Source: Coriolopsis trogii (lineage: Eukaryota > Basidiomycota > Agaricomycetes > Polyporales > Polyporaceae). Taken from it: 64,000 bases of DNA. The stretch's first letter is position 1. Each line of letters starts with the position of its first letter. Location of the stretch: the NCBI GenBank assembly GCA_020543525.1, contig JAHYIO010000001.1, forward strand, positions 2,046,001 to 2,110,000. Direction: 5' to 3'. Below are positions 34,757-46,475 of this stretch, one piece after another. A model generated the notes under the pieces. That model was not told the origin of the DNA. It did not search any database and was given only the letters and a program-made list of their open reading frames with translations. A program made the translations under genes and the position numbers.

Positions 34757-37671
34757 ATGCCTCCGAAGCGCTTCCAGTTCTCCCTCAATCCCCTATGGCC
34801 GCATTTCCTGTCATGGACATGTGTGGGAATAGCGGTGGTATTGGGTTTGTGTCGTTGGGGGATTATAGGTGTGTTGTCATGTTGTTTGGAAGCCGCGAGG
34901 AAACCTGACCGACATCCCTTCTATAGACCGACCCGATCCACTGCATTGTAACGCCTTGCTTTCGGAGGGTAGATGGTTGGATTCGAGATTTAAGAACTGG
35001 CAGCCGGATGGTGCGTTCTCTTCTGAATCTGAATGAAATGCGTCATCCAGAAGCGGAATTGTAGGTTGCATGATGTATCAATACCAGCCGAAAGACATCC
35101 CGACATGCCTGAAGGCGAGGCGTGTCGTCTTCGTCGGAGATTCTGTCACACGACAATTGTTCTACCAGTTCGTCCACATTGTCGACAAGAATCTGCCTTT
35201 GGGACCTCCGGACGACGACCACAAGCACCAAGACTACACATACACGTCTGGCACGGACGTACAGCTATCATTTTATTGGGATCCATTTCTAAATTCGAGT
35301 TCTATCCATGCGCTCCTACATCCATCGGCCCGCATGCCTCCTGCAGAGACCCCCGCTCTCCTGGTCATAGGCTCTGGACTTTGGTACCTTCGCTATCCTG
35401 ACTCGGGCGGCCTCCCTGCATGGGAAGCGAAGATGGAGTCGAGTCTAGCCGCCATTTCTCACAGCACTCAACCTGTTGCCGATGCTGTGGTTGTTCTCCC
35501 CGTTGAGGACGTCGTCCCCTCAAAGCTTTCGCCCGACCGCGCCGCATCCATGCAGGCATCCGACATAGATGCTATGAACTCTGACCTCCTGCACAGAATC
35601 CACCCACCCGCCCTTCGGGACCCGTTCTCATTCCCCCGGTTGCCCGCTGGACGCCCAATGGGCCTGCCGATGTCTCTTCCTCTGGTGTTCAACCAAATGC
35701 TCCATCCGTCGCAGACGGACGACGGGCTCCATTTCTCGGACCTTGTCGTCAGCATGCAGGCGCAGGTGTTGCTCAACATGCGCTGCAACGAGGCATTGCC
35801 GAAGACATTCCCGATGGACAAGACCTGCTGTCGGTCATACCCATGGCCTAACCCGCTACATTTGCTATTATTGGCCGGAATCGGTTTGTGGGGACCCGCA
35901 AATTGGCTCCTCGCTCGCAGATTCAGTATGTTATACAACGTGCCATTGCAACCTGCCTTTGCTCACATCTTGCTAGGTCCGCAGTCCTCTGGCCTCCCGC
36001 TCATCCGAGATGAGGAGGTCACTGGGCTCGTTGTGAGCTTTGCCACTGCAATCATATACATTGCCGACCGCACAGGCTTCTGGTTGAAGGAGCAAAAGCA
36101 ATTCGACCCTTGGACGTTTGCGTTCTTGAGTCTTCTGACCCTTGCATTGGGTCTGCTCACCGTCACGCGCGCAGACAAAGATTTGGGATTCTTGAACCGA
36201 GAGCAAACTGATGAATGGAAGGGATGGATGCAACGTATGTCCCAATTTGATGCCATCGTCCAGATGCGAATCTGATATCTGTTGTGACTAGTTGCAATAT
36301 TGATCTATCACTATACGGGGGCATCGAAAATAGCCGGCATTTATAATCCCATCCGGGTGCTTGTAGCTGCGTACCTCTTCATGACAGGCTATGGTCATAC
36401 AACCTATTATGTCAAGAAGGCAGACTTCGGTTTGCTGCGTGTCGCGCAGGTGAGACTAACACTTTCCCATACCATGATTGCACTGATTCTGATGCATGTT
36501 TCGCCAGGTTATGGTTCGATTGAATCTCCTCACCCTGCTGCTCGCATACAGCATGAATACCGACTACCTCTTCTACTACTTCGCTCCACTGGTGTCGCAC
36601 TGGTATCTCATCATATATGCAACTATGGCCATCGGTTCACAATTCAACGATCGCACTTCATTCCTAGCCGCCAAAATCCTCTTCTCCATGGCACTAGTTA
36701 CGTTCATCATGAGTCAGCCTTGGATGTTGGAGGCGCTTTTCGATTTCTTCAAGCGGTTCTGCAACATCCATTGGTCGGCGCGCGAGTGGGCTTTCCGTGT
36801 AAATCTGGATCTCTGGATCGTCTACTTCGGGATGTTCACCGCTCTGGCCGTCATCAAGATCCGCGAGCATCGTCTAACGGACCATCCCCGTTGGCCAATC
36901 GTAGTCAGAGCGTCGGCCGGGATATCCACGGTGGTTCTGCTCTGGTTCTTCGCCTTCGAGCTTGCGCAGCCGGACAAATTCGCATACAACGCATGGCACC
37001 CGTACGTGTCCTTCCTGCCCGTTGGCGCTTTCATGGTGTTGCGGAACGCGAGCGCGGTCTTGCGATCGGGGTCCTCGCGTATCTTCGCGTTCATCGGCAC
37101 ATGCTCCCTAGAAACGTTCATCATCCAGTACCACCTCTGGCTCGCTGGAGACACAAAGGGAATCCTTGTGGTCATTCCTGGTCGTCACTCAAGGCCCCTC
37201 AACTTGCTCTTGACTACCATCGTCTTCATCTACATCTCGCACCTCGTCGCGAAAGCCACCGGCGAAGTCACCAATTGGATATGTGGCAGTAGCAAGGATT
37301 CATCATCATTGCCGATAACATCGCAGCAGGCGAACGCACCCTCTGCATCCTTTACATCCGCACGTCGACAGGAGCCACCTCATGAGCCGGAGTCGGAGGA
37401 AGGACAGGAAGTCATCTTCATGGTTCCGCAGGACGAGGACGAAGAGCAGCGGAAGGACCGCGACGGCAACCTGCTGCCGCGCGAGCCCGACACTCCTGCA
37501 CGACCACAGCGACGCTGGCTGGATCGTCTGGCAGAGGGGTCGTCGCCACAAGCTTCCCAGGGCTTCCGAGTATGGTATGGTGACTCGGAATGGCAGCCAG
37601 GGCTGAGGACGAAACTGCTGATAGGCTTGGGGGGTATGTGGCTGCTGAACCTCATGTGGCCTGGACCGTAG
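34757..37671 (+). CDS. CAS1: CAS1-type polysaccharide O-acetyltransferase (membrane acyltransferase)
   Basis: Golgi-type multi-spanning acetyltransferase related to Cryptococcus Cas1p (O-acetylation of glucuronoxylomannan) and mammalian CASD1 (sialate O-acetylation). Exons: 34757-34868, 34927-35010, 35065-35925, 35977-36234, 36292-36449, 36508-37671; 2637 nt, 878 aa. An N-terminal signal anchor ([14 protein letters not shown]) leads to a lumenal SGNH-like catalytic domain with the nucleophile Ser in [14 protein letters not shown] and the conserved DGLHFSD near residue 290 (the Asp-x-x-His pair). About ten hydrophobic segments follow, including [14 protein letters not shown], where the charged/His-containing membrane motif sits. 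The C-terminus has an acidic/Pro-rich cytosolic tail of about 120 residues and a last hydrophobic segment. The intron at 35926-35976 is 51 nt and stop-free. Confidence 0.92.
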
Positions 37672-38391
37672 ATGGTTTCATGGATCATTTCATCTTGACA
37701 ATGGCTCGGACAAACGATATTTCGTAGTAATATACCATTCGCTTGATTCATACAGCTATGACAGATGTACAGATGTAGACGACAGTGCAATACAACACAC
37801 ACAAATCTCAGAGTCCTGCAAAGTCGAAGTCAGCTTCGATGTCCAGAACGTTTCGGATGTCGGTAATTAACGTCAGTATTAGCATGGTAATGATCGTCAC
37901 TCCCCGTCCTTTAGACGGGTTCAGGACTTGACTCTATGTTTATTCATCACACGAAAGATAAGGAAGAAATACTCACACGTTGTACAAGAGACCCATGAAC
38001 CGGTGGAAGGGAAGCCTGCAGGACAATGCATGAGTGTCAATCGCGATTCGGCCGACCAAAGCTCAGAAATTTGGGTATATGGATGTACGTTCATCAGCCT
38101 GTAGGCTTCGAAGTAGCGATTCATTTTCTCTCGTCACCGCGAGTGAACATATAAGAGATACTCACCAACATAAAACACAAGAGGGAGAAGAGAGAGGAAA
38201 CTGGATGGAAAGAGACACGCGCAGATGGCCAGCGGGACCGCCAAAAAATTCGCTTTGAGGCGGTGACCACGTGAGCCTTAGGGCAGGCGGACGCGGGGTC
38301 GCGTATGCGCTCTTGGCGCGCCGGCGTCTTGCTTCTCTGTTTCGTTCCGCCTCAGGTCTGCACCATCACTTCAGCTTTGACCACTCATACA
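37672..38391. other. Intergenic with several splice-like signals on the minus strand
   Basis: No recognisable protein. On the minus strand there is a series of well-placed donors and acceptors (for example GTGAGT at 38164, GTACAT at 38089, CTGCAG near 38015, GTGTGAG near 37979, TTTGCAG near 37815) and a short frame beginning MNRYFEAYRLMN at 38124. Joining them gives only very short products, so this may be a spliced non-coding or very small transcript, or chance. Confidence 0.25.
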
Positions 38392-39676
38392 ATGGCAAAT
38401 GTTGTTACGCATCCGCATCTTCAAGTTGGATTTCACCCAGGCCCTGTTGGCCACTCACCCTCACCACTCGGATTTGGGTTTGGTCTTTCACAACCGTCCA
38501 TGATGCAAGGCTGGCCTGCGGCAACGCACGCGCAACCACCCTCCTGGGGTTTCAACGCACAGTCGCTACAGCCAGCCACAAGAGTAACGAAGAGACGACA
38601 TGAGCCGGAAGAGGAGGATCGGGATGAGAGGATGGACAGGAGCCCTACGCCGGAGAGACCGAAGCGCGCAGCGCCCAAACGTGCTCGTACTACCCCCGCT
38701 GCGCTCGCCACGGTCGGGAAGGAGCAGCAGACGGCGAAGGAGAACAAACCACCGTTGCAGAATGAAGAGAGTGATGTTGATGTCGGTTTCCTGCTTGGTG
38801 AGTCGTAACCAGCGGGCTGGGTAGCTCCGTGGCTGATCGATTTCCTTAGCGAGTCTTCCCCCGCAATCTCTCCTCCCTCTTCTAACCTCTCTCATTTCCG
38901 CACAACCTGCACTGAAGCGCACCATACTGGCACTCATTCCACGCCCGACTCTCGACACCGCCCTACAGGGCCTCGCAGCGTCCGCACAGAAGCTGAAGGA
39001 TGCGTACCCTTACTCCAATACACTGTCCTCTCAAGCCAGCCCTCCCTCATGGGGCAACACTGGAAGTTTTGGTAGTAACCGTTCGACGACACCTTTTTCG
39101 ACTGGCTTCGGCTTCGGGACACGACCAGCAGGGAACACATTCGGGTCGGCGCCCTCCCACGGACCGAGCGGAGGAATGCGCGACGAGTACATCATCTCCC
39201 GTCTACAGCCGCACATCCAGGAGTTCGTCTCCGCCTGCATTTCATACCTTCCATACTTTTCCAACGTTTCCTCTACCGAGACGGCGCCGTCCTCGAAATC
39301 CCAGACCGCCGAGACCCATGCCGCCGCTCTTCGTCAGCAACATAAAGACAAGCTCCATCCAACCGAGACATACATTTTCCTTGCCGCTCTCACCTCCCAC
39401 ATCCTCTCCCAACCTCCCCTGACTCAGGCGTCCCTCGTTCCCTTGCTCTCTACACGCCTTAATGCCGAGTGGGGCGCCTGGGTCGATCTTTTGGATCAGA
39501 TCGTCAACCAGCAGGGAGGCATGTTTGGCCGGGAGACAGTGGCCACTTGGGAACGTGGCCTCGATGAGTTCGCACAAGCCAAGGATAATGGGATGGAGAT
39601 GATGAAGGTCATACGCGATCGCTGGGTTTCGAAGGTTGGTTGGCTAGTTGGCCGACAACCCATGGAAGAGCTCTGA
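38392..39676 (+). CDS. STS1: Nuclear proteasome tethering factor STS1/Cut8
   Basis: Anchors the 26S proteasome in the nucleus (S. pombe Cut8, yeast Sts1). Exons: 38392-38797 and 38850-39676; 1233 nt, 410 aa. The N-terminal 140 residues are disordered, with a basic nuclear-localisation-like patch (RPKRAAPKRARTTP). The conserved helical domain starts at VDVGFLLASLPPQSL and continues with ALKRTILALIPRPTLDTAL. The C-terminal half contains YIISRLQPHIQEFVSACISY, SQPPLTQASLVPLLSTRLNAEW and IRDRWVSKVGWLVGR. Length matches Cut8-type proteins with a long N-tail. I chose ATG 38392; an in-frame ATG at 38305 exists but lies in pyrimidine-rich leader. Confidence 0.88.
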
Positions 39677-40431
39677 CCTGGCATCTGTGTGCGGTGGGAC
39701 CAGTCGTTACGAGGTATTATGGTTATATGAACGTTCGATTTCCGCATTATTCTGCTACATTTGCATCGCATTCCCCAGCATTATCACTGTCCGCTCCTTG
39801 CGCATGTAATCGGCTCGTTGCTTTGCTTTACTGCACTTTGTAACATCTTATACATTACGAGCATAGTATGAACGACATGACACGTTATATGGTATTCATT
39901 CGTGTAACCGACTGTTATGGAGGGCAGTTAACACCCTCAGGCGTACATTCGTAGTCGGGAAGCGCACGCTGGTTGTTGACAGTTGTTGCTCTCCGTCGGT
40001 GATCCATCATCCCAACGTCGCGAGACTTCGGAGCGCTGAGCAACGCGCACGTGGCGAATTTTATGGGTGTAGGGAGACGCCCAAGACCTACAGCTAGCTG
40101 GTCAGTCGGCTCCTCTCACGTTGAACTGCACACGCCGCTCACTGCACCTAACTGGATCGTTCCAAGCTCGGTTGGAATGCTCATGCATGCGCCATCATGC
40201 ATCTCTGACCACACACTTGCCCTCTCTATCCCTTGCCTCGGTGTTCCAGGCAGCTGCTGGCAGGGCGTGGGCGAGGACTCGCCCGACGCGTCCATACCAC
40301 GGGACCCCTCTGTGCGCCGAAGGTGTCTCCAGCATCTTACGTCCAAGTCCAGGAGGTCATGACGTTGGAGGCGAGATGGGAGGACCGTCGTCGTCCAACA
40401 CTCCGTGCGTGCTCGTCGTTCTTCAGGTTCC
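39677..40431. other. Intergenic, upstream of PPR-like gene
   Basis: No supported gene. Part could be a 5' leader with an additional exon of the next gene, because the next frame stays open upstream of its first ATG. Confidence 0.4.
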
Positions 40432-41973
40432 ATGTTCGCGTCTCATGCACTGCATCCGGCTGGACGCAGGTCAACCCATGCGGAGGCATCGTCTCTCTGT
40501 GAGGCTCGCCGACGCGCGATGCCTTCTCTATCCGCTCTTGCAGCGTTCCAGACCACACCTACCCCCGGCCTCGCGTCGTCTGGTGCGGCGGACAATCGCG
40601 GAGTCGGTTCCATGCCCCTTCGTCCCCCGACACGACGCAGGGTTACAAGCATCGATGTGGAAAGCTTGTCGCCTCATGACATTGAACCTTTGCGCAGCGC
40701 ATCGTCCGGTTGGCCGGCTTATGAGAGCGAACCACCATGGGAGGAAATACAGGCTTCTGTCCCCGAATCCCTCCTCCCTCGTGTAGCTGTCTTCCGAGCT
40801 GCGGTGGCGCGACCACTGCCACATCCTACGACTGCTGAAGACCTTGTGGAGAACCTTCTCCATGGCCTCACGGCGATTCGTCGTGCCAGTCTAACCCAGG
40901 CATTGTCATACCACGCAGCATACCCCAATCTACAGTCTACGGCATCTTACAACCTGCTTATTCGGTACGCCATCCGGAATGCCAGTTTTGGCACGGTGAG
41001 AAAGCTGCTGCAGAAGATGGTGGAGGTCGAGATTGCCGGAGACACGGAGACGAGGGCGCTCCGAGTACGGTCGATGGTGCGTTCTGGGCTGTGGAACATG
41101 GCATGGGAGGAGGAGTTGCTGCAGGCGAAGACGGACCGGGTTGACATGCCGTTGTTGGTGTGGCTCGAGTTCTTCGAGTCTGCGAAAAAGGGCGCGTTCC
41201 GGGGTAGCACGTCGAGTCGCAGAGGGTCAGCAAAGGAGATGAGGAAGACGCCAGATCCCACGGTGACCGCCGCGCGGTTCGGTGCCCTGATGGAGCACCT
41301 CCCAGCGATGAGTCAGGCAGAGTGGCATTGCGTTCCCCCACGCGTCACGTATGCTCTTGTCCGGTCGCTGCTCGACCAGGACCGGCGGACGACGGCGAAG
41401 GAGGTGACACGTTTCTACCTGCAATCGCTGCCGCGCGAGCTCGACGAGGGCTCGCGACGGGCGTGCCTCGCTATCATTCACCTCCACATGACACGCGGAC
41501 GTGCGCGTAATCTATCGGCACACTTCGCCGCGCTCAGCACGCTCTTCGCTTTCCTCGACGCGACCCATCATACCCTCCGGCCGACGTCGTTCACGCTCAC
41601 CATCCTCCTCCGGTCGCTCAGGTCCTCCAGGTACTGTGGAGAACGCGCAGACAAGCTAGTCCACTCCTTCCGGAAGCGCTGGGGCCACGACATCGTGGAC
41701 GACAGGGTCTGCCGGTGCTGGGCCGACCTTTGGCTGAAACAGGGCAGCCCCCTTCGGGCTCAAGCGATCGTTGCGCTCCACCACGCCCTCGACGCGCAGC
41801 GGGCGGAATTACGGGCTGAGAAAGATGCGACTCCCGACCTGTCCGACAAGGGTCGCCGTCGGCGACTTGGCTGGCTTGACCTCCATCGGGCCCCGCGAAA
41901 AAACAAGGAGCGATGGCACTGGCGCCTGCTTCGACGACGTCTCCGCAAGCAGCAGGTACGCCGCCCTGGATAG
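40432..41973 (+). CDS. PPR-like helical-repeat protein, probably mitochondrial
   Basis: Single-exon gene, 1542 nt, 513 aa, with no close family that I can name. The N-terminus (MFASHALHPAGRRSTHAE) is Arg/Ser/Ala-rich and acid-poor over the first 15 residues, like a mitochondrial presequence. Helical repeats resembling pentatricopeptide repeats occur at about 175-240 (TASYNLLIRYAIRNASFGTV then TETRALRVRSMVRSGLWNMA) and again at about 300-420. The C-terminus is unusually basic (RRRRLGWLDLHRAPRKNKER), which would suit RNA binding. A role in mitochondrial RNA metabolism is inference from the repeats. A possible donor (GTACGC) near the 3' end means the last residues could differ. Confidence 0.7.
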   Translation: MFASHALHPAGRRSTHAEASSLCEARRRAMPSLSALAAFQTTPTPGLASSGAADNRGVGSMPLRPPTRRRVTSIDVESLSPHDIEPLRSASSGWPAYESEPPWEEIQASVPESLLPRVAVFRAAVARPLPHPTTAEDLVENLLHGLTAIRRASLTQALSYHAAYPNLQSTASYNLLIRYAIRNASFGTVRKLLQKMVEVEIAGDTETRALRVRSMVRSGLWNMAWEEELLQAKTDRVDMPLLVWLEFFESAKKGAFRGSTSSRRGSAKEMRKTPDPTVTAARFGALMEHLPAMSQAEWHCVPPRVTYALVRSLLDQDRRTTAKEVTRFYLQSLPRELDEGSRRACLAIIHLHMTRGRARNLSAHFAALSTLFAFLDATHHTLRPTSFTLTILLRSLRSSRYCGERADKLVHSFRKRWGHDIVDDRVCRCWADLWLKQGSPLRAQAIVALHHALDAQRAELRAEKDATPDLSDKGRRRRLGWLDLHRAPRKNKERWHWRLLRRRLRKQQVRRPG

Positions 41974-43421
41974 CTCGTTTTTCGTTGGCATGTATGACGG
42001 CCCAGGTTTTCGTATTGCCAAAGGGGCGCGCACGGTGGTGTGGACGTAATACTTACAGACTATAAAGACTTTCCCTAATGGGTATCTCCGTCGAACAATC
42101 GCAAGAATCCGACCCCTCCGGGTGGGTTGACAGCGCAGTTAAAAATATTGATGAGATGAGCCGCGGGAGGCGTTCGCGGAGGTCTATATCTCCCAGATGA
42201 CGGTCGTTCCCGTAAGCTGTGAAACGTGTCTCCCTAGAGACCCCAGTTCGAGTGTACGAGTGACTCGCGCAGGACTGCGCTCACCCGAAAGTCCTTGGAA
42301 TACGTGGTCTGCGTTCACGTCAGCAGGTCTAATGCTTCCCAAGGTGATCCACTAGGTCGTGATCCCCAAGACTCGGACTGATGGGAGGACGTGGACTGCG
42401 ATGGGCCGTTAAGGCGGCTCGTGTGGTGAGTGGCAATGGCTTGTCTGGCTTACGCCTCGATTGTGCAGGAATCAGGAATTCGAGAGAAAGCCAGTCCGAG
42501 GACTCCAGGGCGGCGTCTAAGGTGGTTTCGTTCAACTGGAGTTGCCTGATCTGGAATAACTAACGCTCTGCGTCGCAGAATCTGGTGGAAGATCCATCGG
42601 GCGTCTAAGGGGTGCTAGTACTGTCTGAGCAAGCGGGTAATACTAATTAAGTGGCAAGCAAATAGACTCTCGAGGCCTGCTCGCACGGATTCCGCACCCG
42701 CTCGGCAGTGTCCTGCATGAATGGTGGGGAGGCCACGCTAACACCGTCGTAGGCCACCATCTGTGGTGTGTTGGGGATCCATCCTGTACCGCGCGAGGGC
42801 AGAGAGAGGACATCAAATGCCCGACGGAATCGGGATGGGAGAGTGTATGTTGTCCGATTCATTGCCCTGCGAGCATGCTGCGAATCGTCACACAGGTTGC
42901 CGAGCCTGCGCTCGAAAGCGTAAAGCTGAGGTCATTGTTGTGCCCTAATTCACCGGACTGGCTGGTGATGGGGGCTGTCTACGTCAGGGAAGTGCACATG
43001 CCTTCTTTCTCGCACTTCTTGGCGTCGTCGCAGATGGCAGCCGACGCTGAATCTCGCAGTGAGATTAGTCTATGCGACAGATCTTCTGCAAGATCCGTCA
43101 TAATCTGTGGCAGCTAGCTTTGCCTCAGTCCGGAGTGCGGCTCGGATTCGCTGGCCCACACGCCGACAGACTCGTACCAAGGCCTCCAATCCGTGAGCCT
43201 TTTCCGCCCTCGTTGACGGCGAATGCCAATTACTCACTTTGTGTTCGGCTCTAGTTTTTCAAGGTGTCAACCGCACACTCCGCACAGTCTGGCAGTCCCC
43301 TGCCTCGCGGTCCACCAGCGATCTGGCAGTCTGCGCGGCGGCGCTATTAAATGAGAGCGACGGACGGTGAGTGTCTGCATTCCATCAGTCCACACTCCCC
43401 AGTCTCATCGACCGCCTCGCC
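41974..43421. other. Long intergenic stretch (1.45 kb)
   Basis: The longest gene-free stretch in the window. I found no coding frame longer than about 70 codons with a plausible composition, no terminal repeats and no transposon signature. It separates the PPR-like gene from the REX4-like gene. A TATTAAAT element at 43345 lies 70-77 nt before the next ATG. Confidence 0.5.
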
Positions 43422-44279
43422 ATGGCCCAGAAGCACCCCGTTCCCGCTCCAGAGAGGTTCCTCGCCTTGTCCACGACAAGCGTCGGGATCGGTCCAGGGG
43501 GCGGTACCCCGATGATTGCGTACGTCTCTCTCGTCGACGATCGTGCTACGCCGCACCTCGCGCTCATATGTTCTTCGCGTCAGCCGCGTGGCCCTCGTCG
43601 ATTATAGGGGGCAAATCGTCTTCTGTACCTATGTGTTCCCCACAAACCCGGTGACTGATTACCGGACGAACTCGACCGGCATCCAAGCTTCCGATCTTCA
43701 GCCAGGTGCGGCGTCAGTCGGTGCGCGCCGTCGACGGTCCCGCTCACCATCTGGCCCCGCAGATAACACGATGCTTTGGAAAGATGTCCAGCAACGCGTT
43801 GCGCATCTTATTCACGATAAAATCATAGTCGGCCATACTCTGTGGCAAGACTTGTCCGGTAAGTTCCCTCCCGGTCATCATCCACCACACACGGTCTGTT
43901 GCTCACCATGCTCTCTTTGGCGTGTGCAGTCCTCGGTATCCGTCACCCCGCTGTGGCCACGCGAGATGTCGCATTATACCAGCCGTTCCGTAATGCGCTG
44001 CGCTCCCCCAATCACGTCATTGGTCTTCAGACGCTGATGTGGCATTTAATGCGTCGGAGGGTGCAAGAGAACCACGTCTGCCCGGTACGTAGTAGTCGCC
44101 GGCCCAAGGCTTCGAATTCGCTTCCGACCCAATGCTGAAGCCTTCCCTGGCAGCTGGAGAACGCTCGTGCGGCACTTGACCTCTACCGCTCTCACTCTGA
44201 GGAGTGGGAAGCCACCATCGCAAAGGGCCAATGGCCGTCACAGCTCCCGCCGAGCACTTTCTCCCGCTGCTATCAGTGA
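43422..44279 (+). CDS. REX4-like DEDDh exonuclease-fold protein, catalytic residues lost
   Basis: Related to RNA exonuclease 4 (pre-rRNA processing). Exons: 43422-43519, 43584-43705, 43763-43858, 43930-44084, 44154-44279; 597 nt, 198 aa. Family blocks are clear: VGIGPGGGTPMIARVALVDY, TYVFPTNPVTDYRTNSTGI, IIVGHTLWQDLSVLGIRHP, and RAALDLYRSHSEEW. However, the motif that should read Asp-Cys-Glu-Met before VGIGPGG reads Ser17-Thr-Thr-Ser20. The last motif, normally His-x4-Asp before the final helix, reads VCPLENARA, so His and Asp are absent. Only the Asp in WQDL remains of the four acids. The N-terminal nucleolar extension of true REX4 is also missing. It is therefore probably a pseudo-enzyme, not a broken gene: the frame is intact over five exons. 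Confidence 0.82.
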
Positions 44280-44754
44280 CCACAGACCTTCCTGCAGCGT
44301 GGGTGCGATATTCACGCACATTTCATGCGTCGGTTGTAGTGCTGCCCAACGCGACACAATTCTGTGGAGGGGTGATGCACATGTCCCCGAGCCGACTAAA
44401 CGACACGCTTCCGTATACTCTAATACACTCTTGTCAAGTAATGAGTCCCAGCTCTTGCGGCAGGACTCGCTGGGGTTAGACCGTATCTGTACATAGTTCT
44501 AATTTGCTGTCAACTTCTGATGTCTTCGACTCTATGCGCTAGTGGCGCACCTGCTCCGTCGAACTAGCTCGTGAACATACCGTGCGCAACAAACGGCGGC
44601 AGCGGAGAAGTGCATGTGAGGCTGAGCAGGATCATCGCTGTCTAGGGCGTGAACAATTTCTTACCAAAGCGGGTTAGGACGCCACAAGCACGCGCGAGTA
44701 GCGCGCGGCGTCAAGCATCGGAAATCCCTAGAATGGCAACTGTAGTCGACTCTG
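44280..44754. other. Intergenic, with an upstream ATG overlapping the next gene
   Basis: No separate gene. An ATG at 44733 in good context (A at -3, G at +4) opens a 90-codon frame that overlaps the following gene in another frame. Confidence 0.45.
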
Positions 44755-45865
44755 ATGGCTTCACTCCCTCTCTCCCACCATCTCAAGCCCTCGACACTCC
44801 GTCCTCCCTCCCACACACTCTCAGATCTCTCTCAGGACAACTCCGAACGTTTATCGCCTCGAGACGACATACTGCCGCCCTCTGGAATCTTGCGGCGACC
44901 CGAGACCCCAAAGGCTGTGACGGCAGCCCTCGCTACCCCCCACGATGCCGCCTTAGCGGAATTGCACGAGTCCCGCGATGGCCTGTTACAACCGAGGGCT
45001 GACGTGTCCCGAGCTGCGCCAAAGCTAAGCGTCATCTCCAGCGTCGGCTCGCAGGAACGCACCGAGAGGACAGCTAGTCCCTCCCCAGGCGCCCGCTCAG
45101 CGACATCTACGCCCGGTCTCTCCCAGGATCCCCTCTTCGACCCTTTCTCTGGGAGCCTTGCAGGCGTCATGGTTCCGAAAAAGGACCTGGAACGAGACGC
45201 TGCTGGCTCCCAATTCGATCAGCGACGAGATGAGCTGTGGGCGCGACTGGCGAGCATCCGCGAACTGCAGAGCGAAGTGGCCAGCATGCATGTGCAAATG
45301 GAGGGTATCGGATTGAACGATCTGCGTGGGGGCAAACGTGCGGCTGGCGTCGTCGGCCGCGTTCACTCCGACACCATCCCGGTGGCCGAGGAATGGGATG
45401 AGCCCGACGGTGCCGCTGATGCTGTCGAGGAGCAACGCAAACGGGCCCGGGATGCGGAGTTCACGACCCTCGCGGACACGTTCAAGGGTAGACGGGAGGC
45501 TATTGACGCTATCATGAACAAGGTTCGTGTCGTCGTGTGCTGTCACGGAATTGACATATGACGAACGTTGACCTATCCATTTTCTCATCCGTCCACAGCT
45601 TGGGGAGCTCTCGGACGCAGTGACGACATTCCATGCGCTCCCAACCCCAGTTATGGACCTCTCTACGAGTCGGAATAACACCAAGGACTCTATGCCCATC
45701 TCTCCAGACCTTGCCCACCCTACTTCACCGAGCACAGCAGCCTCTCCATCGCCGGAGTTACCTCCGGCGCTGCCCAAGTTTATACTCAGCGAGCCTGACA
45801 GGGGAGCTCTCCATGAGAGTCCCGTCTCTGCTCCAGGCGAACTAATGCCCCATCCCCCCGCTTGA
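44755..45865 (+). CDS. Unknown fungal protein, Ser/Pro-rich with a central coiled coil
   Basis: I do not recognise the family. Exons: 44755-45522 and 45599-45865; 1035 nt, 344 aa. The first 140 residues are Ser/Pro/Thr-rich and probably disordered. A coiled-coil segment spans about 150-260 (DQRRDELWARLASIRELQSE, then EEQRKRARDAEFTTLADTF and REAIDAIMNKLGELSDAV). The C-terminal 75 residues are again Ser/Pro-rich. The start is doubtful: an ATG 22 nt upstream (44733) has better context and reads MATVVDSDGFTPSLPPSQ, a natural-looking N-terminus, but in the neighbouring frame. Either translation starts at the second ATG or the reference carries a one-base indel. Confidence 0.65.
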
Positions 45866-46475
45866 ACCCCGTCTCCAAGGCCAGGGCGGTTTCCCACGGG
45901 TCATTACGTTCAGCCTTTCATACAAGGTGCATGTATGCTGTCCTATGATAGCCGTGCGTGTTTTCTTCTGAAGATACTCCTTCCCTGGACATCGCACATA
46001 ACCTCAGGTTCCGCGCATTGCATCATAGTATTCCCCTTCTTCTCTGTTCCCTGTATTTGCCCTGCCTATCTCGCCCTCCAGATCGGACTTCCCCGAACAT
46101 CGGCCGAGGTACACGCTCGCGTGACCGTCTTCACAACGTTTTCACTCGCTGGCGAATTTCCGAGTAGACTCACACAGCGTGGTCCTCAAACGCGATGCAG
46201 GTGTTCTGATCGCATAATGACCGCTCGGGCCGTCACTTTCATTCAACGATCGTGAGAACTAACGTCCTCTGCGGCCGGGGGCCGCACGAATGACCACTTC
46301 GGTCGAATGTCGCAACTCACACTGTTGTGGTGAATCAGAGAACCCGTAGTCATGCCTATTCGATGCCCGCGACCCGGACGGACCGTCTGGGCGCGGTTCT
46401 GGATCATGAGCCATATGCATCGTTTGTGCTATAAGAACACGGTGAGCAGATTTACTTCGAATTTGCGTCTCTACG
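45866..46475. other. Intergenic, promoter of pectinesterase 1
   Basis: 610 bp without a supported gene. A TATA-like element lies at 46430. Confidence 0.5.
46430..46437 (+). promoter_or_regulatory. TATA-like box of pectinesterase 1
   Basis: TATAAGAA, 39-46 nt before the ATG at 46476. The paralogue has a TATA element at almost the same distance. Confidence 0.45.

Noticed and set aside
37900..38200. Mating-pheromone precursor (short exon product with an ER-x-P stretch)
   Set aside because: One splice combination gives DERFPSTGSWVSC, but no C-terminal CaaX box followed by a stop can be produced.
41974..43421. Possible mobile element or decayed gene in the longest gene-free stretch
   Set aside because: I looked for terminal repeats, target-site duplications, transposase or reverse-transcriptase motifs and coding runs and found none.
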